A model generated the notes under the pieces. The model saw nothing but the letters and a program-made list of their open reading frames with translations. It did not search any database and was not told the DNA's origin. Shown in pieces: positions 13,001 through 25,000 of a DNA stretch of 39,680 bases (position 1 is its first letter; each line of letters begins with the position of its first letter). A program made the position numbers and the translations under genes. The stretch covers positions 794,583 to 834,262 of the forward strand of contig BLXT01003748.1 in assembly GCA_019648995.1 (NCBI GenBank). Direction: 5' to 3'. The DNA comes from Plakobranchus ocellatus. Lineage: Eukaryota > Mollusca > Gastropoda > Plakobranchidae.

Positions 13001-16000
13001 ATACTGTGAGTTCAGAGAGGGTAATGTTGATGAGAGTGTGTATAATCCTCATAGGGAGAGAAAAGCTGCTGCTCAAGCAGAAAACTCCAAAGACAAGGCT
13101 TTAAACCACCAACCTCATCAATCTCAAACCAAAGTTGTGTGTGTTGACGTGCAGAGGGTATTGTTGGCCCCTTCTCTTAAAGCATCTCCACTTTATTATA
13201 AAACAAAGCTGCAGCTCCACAACTATACCGTATTTGTTGTGGGATCAACAGATGTTGAATGTTTCTTGTGGAATGAAGTAGAAGGTGGCCTGAATACCAG
13301 GAAATTTGCTTCATGTCTTGTCTCCTACCCGAAAGAACATGCAGACACCTTTGACACAGCCATTGTCTGTTCTGATTGCTGCACCTTTCAAAACTGAAAT
13401 CGGGTGCTGCCCACTGCTTTGAGATATTTCTGCCTGACACATGGAAAAACGGTTAAGCAGGAAATCTTAGAGCGGGGTCACACTCAGACGGGGGTCAATA
13501 GAGCGCATGCCACCATTGAAAGATGGCTAAAAAGTATGACTATTTACTCACCACTTGAGTATGTCAATCTATTCAAAGCCGCGAGAATCAATCCCAGACT
13601 GTATAAGGTGCATTACCTGGCTTTTGACTTTTTCAAATATTTTGATAAGTATTCAGATGCCCTGAAATCTATCAAACTATCCAAAGAGACAAACACTATA
13701 GACATGTGTGCTCTTAAATACAATGTGGATGGTTCTTTGGTGTTCAAATTAAATTTCAGCGATGACTAGCAACAATTGCAATTAGGTCGAAAAGATAATC
13801 TCCCATTGACAGAACCTCAATCACTCTACAGCCACAGGAAAAAAATCAAAAGAAGCAAATTTGATAATTTGCAGTCATTGAAAGCAGTACTGCCTTCTGA
13901 TGTCCACAGCTTCTATGATGCCTTACCCCACCTGTAAGGTGGCTGTTGTGGAATCATGATTGGCAAAGGTTTCTTTTCATTTGATTTTGTTCTTGAAAAC
14001 CATCATTTGATTTTTTTTTTTGAGAATCATCACCCACATATACCCACAATGTTGTAATAATTCCACAATGTAGATAATTATCAGGTTTTCAATGTTTTTA
14101 TAGTCTAGACAGTCAGGTAGTTATAAAGTGTAAAACTAACATGTGATTGCTTTGTCGGCAGGTGCATGGAGTTTTATGTACCATGCAACATTATCTAAAA
14201 TCTTATTGATTTTCACACTCTGTTATGTAGGCCTATACATTTCTCTCCAGGCTTGTTGAACTCATCATAACTGGACATGCATGAAAGTTGCTTTTAAAAA
14301 TAATTAATGCTTTTTATTTTTAATCGGTAAGAATATTCTGACTATAATCACTGCCATGCTAGATTTACATATATCTACTGAACTATCTAGATTTTTGCAG
14401 TTATATGACTTTGTCACTTATACTTATACCTGGAATCAAGTTGTGTAATGAATTTTGGAGTGTTTATATACATTATTTTTTTCATGTTCAAATACATCAC
14501 ATGTACTATCATAAACAAAAAAAATGTATGTGGTTGACACTAATGTTTGTGGTGGAGTTCACAATCACAAAGTGGATTATACTTCAATTTCAAATATCAT
14601 TCATGTAATTTTTGTTCTTATATGAAACTCCAAAGTCCTTTCACAATGTTTTGAAAAAAAAAAATGGACTGTGCCATGCTTAGAATACATTAAACTACAG
14701 CATGTGTATGTGTATATATGCGCATGTTTATGTTTGTGTGTGAACCTTTGGGAGGTGAACAAATTTTAAGGATTTAGCTGAACGAATGTTCTGAAAGCAG
14801 TATGAGTGAAATTAAATTTATCATTTATATGTCAATATTTAACTTTTGGTCATGTAAATTTATTTGTAACATGTCAATATTTTATTTGTAGACACTTAAA
14901 CTAATTATTTGAATGGCAAATTTTTTATACGGAGAACATTTATGATGAAATTCCCCAGGTATCAATAAAACTTTCCTTTAATCTCTTTTCTATTTCTATT
15001 ATAATATTTTTAGCACATTTTCCTCTATCTTCTTTTTCCAACGTTATTGCAACACATTCATATAATTCATTCTGTTCAAGTTATAAAATAAATCTGTATT
15101 ACTTGTTATCTTGTAAAATCTGTGTTCCGTTTGTTTGGTTCTTTTTTTTTAATTGTAAATAATTTTGTGGTTTCAAAGAGGGGTTCTTTTATACAGCTAA
15201 TACTATTATGGGATTTAATAGCAGACAAAATGTGGTTTATCATAGCAAAAACACCACTGCTACTAAACAGTTAAGTCTTGACGTTGATTTGATGTTAGTC
15301 AGCCAACTCGGAAAATCTACTTTGGCAAACCGGCCACGTCGGAAGCTTGATCTGTTTTCAGCCATCACAGAGCAGTCAACTCACTTGTCAAACGCAGCAC
15401 AGCCAACTCCTTTCATTTTCTTGATCGCAAATTGACTATGTCTAATCATCAAAAAATAAAAATACTCTATCATTTAAATTTCTTCACCAAACATTTGCAT
15501 GTACAACAAGCTCAGAAAATAGTGAAGATTAATCTCCTTGTGGAGCAAAAATAAAACCTGTGGCTAGTCTGCTATTCTTGCATTACATCGTTTTCAGCTT
15601 ACAACGTACTGGAGAGGTTAACTTTTGAAATTGATTTGTTATATTTTATTTATTCATAATTATATTTCAATTGATTTGTAGCCCATAAAGAAAGTTTATT
15701 GAAGCGTTCTGTGACTGGGTGAGAGTTTCAGTATCTAGAGTGAGCCCAGTTGGAAAGTACAAAAAAATTAAAAGTCATTGTACTGTTTTCAGCACTTGGC
15801 GTGTGGGAAAGGTTAAACATTTTCTTTTATTTCATATTGGTATGATATGAAAATTTTGATAGCTTAGTCTTTGAAATGATTCTTTTGAAACCAAATAAAT
15901 CTAGGAATATTTTATGACAATCGTTCATCAAATAGGTTTTTAAAATATGTGCATGTGGTGCCACATTATTTTTGACCTGCACTTTCCTTTTGTGCCTTAT

Positions 16001-19000
16001 TGTAACCTTACAAAAAGAGGTGAAGTATGGAGAACCCTCAAAAATTCATTTGATGTGTGTATTGAAAAAAACTTGATAGGTCATCACTGCTTCTTTTTTC
16101 TTAAAAATGCTGATCACACATATACCTTTTATATTTAACTGATAACCATATTTTCAACTCAGGTGAAGTTCTTTGATTTTAACAATAGCAAATTTTACTT
16201 TGGCCACTTGCCACATTGGAGAGGAGAGGTTATTTTAAGTTGGAATTTTTAGCGAGATCAGAAAAACATATTTTAGCTGATACAAGACAAGTGTGGCAAA
16301 GGAGAGAGACAAGTCATGGATCGGTATTTATAATTGATAATTTGTGTAATAATTTCAAAAGATCATAAATTAAACATTCATAAGAATGAACTCCATGTAC
16401 TGGTACTGGTAATTTCAAATTGGTTACATTGCCGAATATTGTTGAACCTTACCAGACATGCTGATATGTTAAAGTTTATAATTCATGTAAAATCAAATTT
16501 ATATTTTTTGAATATTTATTATATATATGTAAGAGTGTATCTTCATTGCTTTGTTTTTTCTTCAGGGAGACAAAACACTCGACTTTCCCAGAGGAATATG
16601 CGTTGACCGTTACAATCGTATCTTTGTGGCAGATCATGACAAGGGCTGTGTCTATCTTATTTCTCCTGAAGGAACGTAAGTGCACTTGTGATGTTGTGTA
16701 CATTAAAATGGATAGTGGTTGGTTTCAAGTGTTACTATTATTATTGTTTTGGTAAATTATTTTGTGATCAAACTAAAGCTTACTGGAACTCTTAAATGTT
16801 CCACCAGACTACTTTTTAAAAATTATACATTCCAATAAAAGGGTGTCCTTAATAATAGGCCATACCTAATTAGTCATTCAGGTAATGAACAAAACTTGCA
16901 CACAGGTTACACAAATCTAAACCCACACAAATTCCTATTTGATCTTAAACGTTGAGTTTCTTACCTCAAGAAAATGCTGCATATATCTATCAGGCTTATT
17001 ATTATGGTTATTACAGTGTTATGACTCAAACTACCCTCATGTGGAGAAGGTTATAGACCCTTGCCACGATAAAAGAAAGTGGTGATCAATTTGAACACAA
17101 AAAAATAGATCTGAGCAACCAGCATGTCATTTCTAGGACTACTAGATCTAGATCTAGGTTTTTAAGGACCAATGAGCACGGTGACGACAAGCTATTATAT
17201 CAAGATTCAGTTTCTTGTCATCAATTGTAATTTTTTTTTTCTTGGCTCTGATTTATAAGGAAATAAAAATGTCCAAAATTTGCTGTGGGGTAAATTATTA
17301 TTAAAAAAAAAAAAGCAAGGAAAATATCATATTGTTTATCACATCTTAAAAACATACATTTATCCAAGATCTAGAGTAGTTTTAGAAAAATTTGCTAATA
17401 TATATATATATAGTGTAAATGTTTAGAGTCTACATCTATAGAGTTCAGTAGATGAAATCTAGTTTTTGGATTAGATCATGTATGTTATAACTATGTAGGT
17501 ATCTGATTCAACAACTTTTATTAAAACTACTGAAAACGTAACCAAGGCTCAGACATGATCAAGCAAGAGAGAGTTTTATTTGACAGCTACAATGTTTACA
17601 AGGTAGAGCTCTTCAAGTGAGAAGGGTGGTACTGGTAGTGGTTTAGTATATACTATGACAATTCTCTATTTTATTCAAAACAAAGTCTACATTTTACCAT
17701 TACATATGAAATAGATCTATAAAAGAAACATAATTCATTTTTCATATTTTGATAACCCACTTGAATCAATTGAAATGAGTATTAAGCGTTACTTGTGTGC
17801 ATATGACATTGATTGTACTTTAGGTTTTTGGTCATTAACTGCATCTTTCACAATGGATTTAGAGAGTCATCATCATCATCAAGTGCCTTGCTTGTAAGCG
17901 TTGGCGATCATGTCCCTCCACAAATCCCTATCTTTGACTGCGGCCAGTCTATCTGACACTTTTCCTGGTCCAAGCCATGTGGCCAGTCCATCCATTATCT
18001 TCTCCCTTTGTCTTCCCCTGCTTCTTTTTCCTTCAAACTTTCCTGTTGTTACCAAATGTTCCAGTTTTCCTCTTCTCATCACGTAACCCAGAAAGGTGGC
18101 TTGACGTTTCCTTATAGTTCTGACCAGTGATCTTCTTTTATTAGCTTCATTCAGAACTCTCTCATTTGTTTTCTTTGCGGTCCAAGGTATCCGGAGCATT
18201 CTTCTAAGGAACCACATTTCTGTTGCTTCTAGCTTATTTTGAATTTGCTTTGAGATTGTCCATGCTTCACATCCATACATTAGAACAGGTTCTATGTAGC
18301 ACTGGAGGGCTCTTTTCCTTGTTTCGATGGAGATGTGTTTATTTGTCAGGATTGTTTTCATCTTTTGAAAGTTGATCTTTAGAGGGTAGTGTGATGATTA
18401 TCATAATATTTTAAAGACAATGTACTCTAATTCAGTCGTAGTTTTTCTTTATTTGATCTTAATATTGGTCCAATGTATAATTATATTATTATACCTTGTC
18501 TTTATTCCTTTTCTGAGAAAAAAAGCTAGGACAAATTGAGAAAAGAAAACAAAATAATTAAGTCTCTAAAATTCTATAGATTCTTGCTTGGGTCCCTTGG
18601 TGCTCTTTAAAGCTGAAGACAAATTGAGTGGTTTTGTTTTGCTTGAAGGTGCATTGTGTAAGCCCAGCTGCAGTATCTGGTTGCAATTTCTCTAATTTCA
18701 GTCAGGCATTATTATTGCCTCATATAGGTAGTGATTGCCGTCAGCAGAGTTAGTTTTGGAGAGGGGATCTAATGCTGGCCACATTTTGTTTTATAATGGG
18801 GATTATAAAAGCTTGACCAAGATTCTGACTCTGTCTCCTCTCTAGAAGTTTTGTTTGTTCTGCTTGGCATGTCAATCAAACAATACTTTTTGCTTTTGTT
18901 AGCTTGCCTGAAGCTCTTCTCTCATCTTTGTTGGTATGGCAGGTTTCATGTTTATCTTGAGGGTGGGTATGTTGTCATGTATGTTGAATGGCAGCTGAGT

Positions 19001-22000
19001 AGGAGAATATTTCAGACCCATGATGAGTGTGTTTCTTTATTGCAGAATCGCTATGTTTAAATCTTGAGATTTTTTTCATAATGCATATATTCTTAATAAT
19101 GCCGACAAATCTCTCAACTTGACTGTGTGCCTAGTGGTAGCATTGTGAAAATCCCATTCTTTAGCAAACTTGAGGAATTCTTGACTGTCAAATGATACAT
19201 TTTCTGCCATTATTTCATTTGGTTTGCCATGTGTAGCAAAAATTGGTTTCAGTGCTGTAATTATTCCATGTGCAATTTTTGTGAAAACTTTTGTGACTTC
19301 TGGGTGTTTAGAGTAGTAGTCATTGCATTAGTAAGTAATCATGACCTTTAAGAGTGAAAACATCCAGGCCTTCTGTGTTCCATGGTAATTGTGGTACTTC
19401 CATTGGCAGCAGAGGTTCTTTCTGTTTGCTGTTTCTATATGTTTGACAAGTAGAGCATGCATAAGTTCTCATAATCTTCCTTGTCTTTTTTTATTCTTGG
19501 CTTGTATGTTTTGTTTGCCTCTCTCTATCCTTCATGAGAGCTGTGGAGTATTTGAAACATTTCTTTTCTCCTGGTTTGCGGTATTATAATTTTTGCACAT
19601 TTTAGGATTAAATCTTGCTGTATTGGCAGTTCTTCACTATAAGTTTTAGTAAAAAAAATTATTGAAGATTGACTTCAGGTTGTTTTTGTTTTTTTTTGCT
19701 GGAAAACCCTCTAAGAATTGTTTCTTAAGATCCTGTAGGTCTACATATCTATTTCCATCTGTTTTAATTTGTAATCTTTGACATCCCAGCTACCTCTTAT
19801 TTGATTGACATGATGCCTTTCTCTATATGTCCATCACAAATTTCTCTTTGAAGTGCGCTCTGGAATATATGTCATGAATCACGCTCATACAGAAGAAAAT
19901 GCTCTACTGCATGACTGTGAGTCTAAGAAAAGATTTTAGTTGGCCTCAGATCAAAACATGCAAAAATAATTTTTATGTGGATCATTTTAATAGTGTTTGC
20001 TTGCTAAGAACTTCCACTGATAAGCTTTGAACAGAAGGTCATCAAATTTTTTAAATCCTGATCTTCTGTATATATTGCAATCAATCATCAATGCATGTTT
20101 TTTGGTGATCACACAAAATCTTCATTTTATTTGGTATTGCCTGATCGACTTCAAGAAGATATTTTAAGTACATTTTTAAATACAATTATGTATTTAAAAA
20201 TATACTTAAGATTATGCAACAAACAGTGCATAAATTTATACTTGAAACAGTATATGATTAAAACTAAAACCCTATATTTTTTTAAAAAGGTGAGAATCAG
20301 CTGTATGGTTAAAAATTGTTTCTGTCAAATTTGAGAGAAATTAATCTTCATTTTCCATTAGTAAGTATGAAAATGACAAAATATAATTATATGGACATGA
20401 ACAGTGAGTATCAGTGACACTATAGTGCAGAAGTGGTAAAAAAAAAATAATTTTTTTTAAGAAAGTAAGCTCTGCAGGCACCTTGGACTTGTAAGAAAAC
20501 TTTTTAAAAATGGTTTTGAAACTAACAATCTCAATAAGTTCAGTTTAAAACAAGCTCCCTTCTCCAACCAAGTCTTCAGGAATAGCCTGCATTTTTGCAA
20601 GCTGGTTACTGCTTGCCACTAAATGACGTCTTGACGGCAAGGCCAGCCATACTTAAGTAGACTGACAGGCTAGCCATACTTAAGGATGGCTAGACTGACA
20701 CCAACATGTTAGCCGTACTTTATGGGGGCTAGCTATTTCTAGTTTGGTTTTGATGAAATAAAATTTAATATAGAGCTAAGATTTTGTCGTCTTCTCAGAA
20801 TAATAACCAACGTTAAGATACTCCTGACAGAGCAAAAGTTGCTATTCCTTAGTAAATATTCACATTATTTTTCCCTCCTGTTGTCTATGCATTGGAAATT
20901 CGATATCTTTACAAAAGGACTCGTTTGAATTAATTGAAGATGGTTATTTTTCCCACACATGACATATTTTAAGTCTGCAATTATTCCCACCCTGGAGTTG
21001 AGGGGTGGGGGGGGGGGGTATATCATAGAACCCAGTAGTTCTCACAGACCGGATCGCCGAAGACGAGAACAAGCACACAGTAGGCTTATATGTGTCACCA
21101 ATAGGCAGATTGTATCACGCTATGACGGGCCAATTTGATTGTGGGTAGCCCCGCTACCGGTGCCCTGACCTGACGGAGGGCCTAAAAGCCTGAGATCACC
21201 TTGTTGTGAACTGGCTATATACAAAAACCAGAATCTTGATTGTGGTGGGGCAAGGTGGGAAAGCGAAGAGGGGTGATGAGAGACTGTTTCATACTGTTTT
21301 CGTACTGATGTATGGAAGTAGGCCTCTCATTTCTCAAATATTTATTTTTGGTTCAATTTTGATGGATGAAGTTGAATGGATGGTTTAAAAAAGACAGCCA
21401 TATCTGGAGACAATAACCATTTGTTAGTTACTCCTAACAGAGCAAAATTGCTTATTAAGTTATATGTGGCCTTCGTAAGAAAAAAACACATTTTCAATTA
21501 AAAAATAAAACTGGAAAATGGGTGGGAATATTTCCTTTGGCAGGTCAAGTGAGCAACTTTTGCTCTATAAGGAGTATCTTAACTTTGGTGTTTATTTTCA
21601 GATACGACAGGATTTCAGCCCCACTTAAAACTTAACATAGGACAAGACAACGCATTAAAAATCTTTGTAAATTTATACATCTACATCTCAGGGAAAGGGA
21701 AAGAAAGACACCTTTAAAAAAAATCTTGGTCTTTTGTATGTAAAACATTTTCCTTGTTCTTGTGTGCATAAAACACTTTATCTAGACCGGTACCTTTAAT
21801 AATGGTTAATCAGTCTCAAATAAAGTCTTTAAATTATTTGCCCTTAGTGAGGGAGAATTCTAGATACTAAAGTAAATATGATGACGATGGGGCTCATCTC
21901 CAAGGAGACGACTGTGGATGTAGTGGGTGTCACCAATTTTTTACTAAAAATCAAAGATTTCTGTACCTGCTCTGGGCTTTTTCTCAGCCATTTTCCTTTG

Positions 22001-25000
22001 TAGTCTACTATGGGTTAGAGATCCCTTGATAAGAAATTTATTCTTTCTACAAGAGAAAGAATATAAGGAGTTTGTGTGTTGTTCAGTGCTTTTGAACAGA
22101 ATAAAAGTCTAAAAAGAAGATAAAATTTTATTTAGCAAGTGTTTTTTATTTAATTTAGGCTCAAATGGAAGGCTGATGCTTGTTTTATAACAGGCAGCAG
22201 CACATACATTTCTTTCATATTTCAGATATTGGAGCATTTGACTGTCGATTTTTCTAATCGTTCCTTAAAAAAAACATTTTTAGGGGTATCAGCTTTTGAG
22301 AATTATGTAAGGCTAAGATCAAGCAAGAGTCCGGCCCCACAGAACATTGCATTTTTTTTTATGCAATGTTATCACCCTAAAAATTGCAACCTCTCTAGGT
22401 GCACACAAAGAAACATCCTACATAAAAATTAAAAATTTTTTCCAGTTTCTGCATAAGGCACATTTCATAAAACATAATACATGTATACAATTGCAATGCA
22501 GTGTGTTCGTTGTAAAAAACTTTAAACAATCATCAGACACACACAATTTCCTTTAATCACCATATACAGTAGCTATTTATCACCTGACACAAAGGTGTCT
22601 TTGGCAGTCTCTCAGAGACAATCCGTCAGTCATCTTAAGGCCATGTTTCAGTTTAGACTTTTGTAAGAATTTGTCCATGATGAATATCTGATAGAAGGTC
22701 TATTGCTAGCCTACAAGTGAAGTGAACACTAAGCAATAAGCAAATGTCATCTGTGTACTTGAGTAACCTACTTGAAAACAAAACTAAGTTGGATAAGGCT
22801 AGAGTGATTTCCCTTTCCCTTCCACTAATTCACTAAGCTAAAATGAAATGATTATCTTCATTTAAAGTGACTGCCTATCATGTCAAATACTATTTCCTGT
22901 TACGTGACGTTAAAAAAAAATAACTTAGTTATTTTTGCTTTTCCTTAAAATTGCAAGACATTGCAGAAAATCGCAAAAATTGCAATTTCTTGCGGTTTGC
23001 TGCAAAAAACAGGCCCCCAAGACAGCAACTATCTGGGGGGCCAGCAGGGTGAATCAACATCCCAAGGAAGACAAGAAAGAAAATTAATTTCACAATCTGG
23101 ATCAAGCAGTTTATTTAAAATTTCTCAGCAGATTCATAATTAATGAAGCTTAATAATCGAGCTTTTACAAATCTGTAAAAGTATAGAGTGATATCAGTGT
23201 TGGCATCATAGATTCATACTCAAGATTTTCGAAGTATTTGATGCATTTTCACAACTTACTTTCATATCTTTATATGAGAAGAAATGTCAGTTTCTTCAGA
23301 GGAAACACCTGTCAAGCATCCATCCATTAAAAAAATTGGATGCAACAAACATAATATTGCAAAGAACTACACCATTTATTCATATCAATCATTGTCAAAG
23401 AGAATAGTTGATTTTAAAAAATCCTTTCTATCAATGTGGTTCATTTAAATATATATGCATTATAATTACAGGAAATCGTCCTTTAATAGTCGTCAAAATA
23501 AAAATTAGTATCCAATCTTTACAATCTTTATTTTATTTGTGACATTGTTAACAATATCTTATCATGTGTCAAGTCAACATTGAATTGATAAACATTCACA
23601 TGCAGGCTAGGTTTACCTCCTTCATTTTCTCAGCTTTGCTCAGCTCACACACTGGATATGACCTTTGACACTTCTGGGGCCAAAATGAGATTTTGGTCAA
23701 TAAGTACAGCTAGCCTGGGAAGTGCATACATGTAGACTTCTGGACTGGCCATCCTGAAGTACGGATAGCCCTGCATCTACTAGATCTAAATTCACACTGT
23801 ACACAAATAGATGCATGATCAATGACTGTTCCTCTCAAAACAATTATAACAAAAGTGGGCATTAAAGAAGACCACTGAATCTGGAGGCATGCGTAAATTC
23901 TGGGCAGGGACGTAAACACACAAACACACCTCACTTTATTGATAGATAATCTTGCTAATGCAAAACTATACTAGCATAATATGTCATTGTAAAACAAATT
24001 ACTTTGTAGATACATACAGGTGATTGCCCTCCATTTGATCTCACTTTATTGATTGATAATCTTAGTGATACAAAACTAGACTAGCATAATATTAATTGTT
24101 AAACATAATTACTTAATAGATAAATACAGGTGACTGCCCTCACCAGAGTATGGAAATATGAACATACACAACCATTTTGTTTTTCTTGGAAAACTTTATT
24201 TGTATTGCAACTTTTCATATTTAAAGCATTTTATTGGTTTCATCTAGACAACACAAAAATCTGGCTCTGTCAGCTTCAAGACCATTAGATAGGCCTGAAA
24301 AATAATAATGCACACACCCATCATCTCATTCACTAACAATTTTTCCCTAAGCCATCACTCTTTTGAGCTAGGCAATCAAGTCACTTCTTGATATTAATTA
24401 AGTATGAGGCTGCGTCAAGTCCTACTATGTACTTTGTAATATTCTCACCTTTCCCTCATTTAATAAGTCATTACCATATTATGCTAATCAACAAACCCAT
24501 TGCCAGGTGGGAGGTGTGAACATACATAACTGGCAAGTAGTATGCTTATACTAACAAAAACCACCTTACTTATACATACAAAATCAAGCCTGCAGTACAG
24601 GACAATCAAGCGAGTATGCACACATGCACGCACGCATGCACACACACACATACATCCCCAGCCCGCCCCCTCCCCACTGCCAACAGTCTCGTCCAAAATA
24701 TTCTTCTTTTCAATGCATCTGAGATTCAAACTGATAAGGTCCCTCTAGAAAAATGAAAAATATTTTAAAATGATGTGATGTCACAGGGAAAAATCATGAA
24801 GTAGGCTAGGCCTATAAAAAAATCTGGAGATCTTAAATCTAGATCTAGGCCTGAGTCTAGATTAGATATCTAGAATTAGATAATCAGTGACTTAAGATGT
24901 AGCTGCTACTTAGAGCGATAAGGTCGGCAAATTCAGTTCTACATCTAATAGAAAATTACTTATAAGAACGCATAAAATTGACAGAGTATTGTGATTCAAG

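Larger units (their letters stand above)
10947..13937 (+). pseudogene. DUF7869-type transposase-like gene, broken by a transposon, a frameshift and two stops
   Basis: Three coding blocks are recognised. Block 1 is 10947-11145, from ATG. Block 2 is about 12581-12663, in frame with block 1 across the TA target of the inserted pogo-like element. Block 3 is about 12663-13937, in another frame, so a small indel lies near 12663. Block 3 has the order seen in DUF7869-type proteins, which resemble DDE transposases: a cysteine motif ([14 protein letters not shown]), a first acidic motif ([13 protein letters not shown]), [14 protein letters not shown], a LWNEVEGG motif, a second acidic motif (CSDCCTFQN), and GHTQ..HATIER. 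A TGA at 13395-13397 replaces the Arg of the usual QNRN. A TAG lies at 13767-13769. Coding similarity continues to a TAA at 13935-13937 ([13 protein letters not shown]). Near the third acidic site, E and D appear as G and N ([16 protein letters not shown]). It is nonfunctional. The DUF number is from memory; the family pattern is clear. Confidence 0.68.
6924..16565 (+). other. Intron 4 of the TRIM-like gene
   Basis: It contains the poly-G run, dispersed repeat copy A, the GA-rich tract and the DUF7869-like pseudogene with its insert. The parts 9460-10300 and 13940-16560 are AT-rich sequence with no gene or repeat that I can support. Confidence 0.8.
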
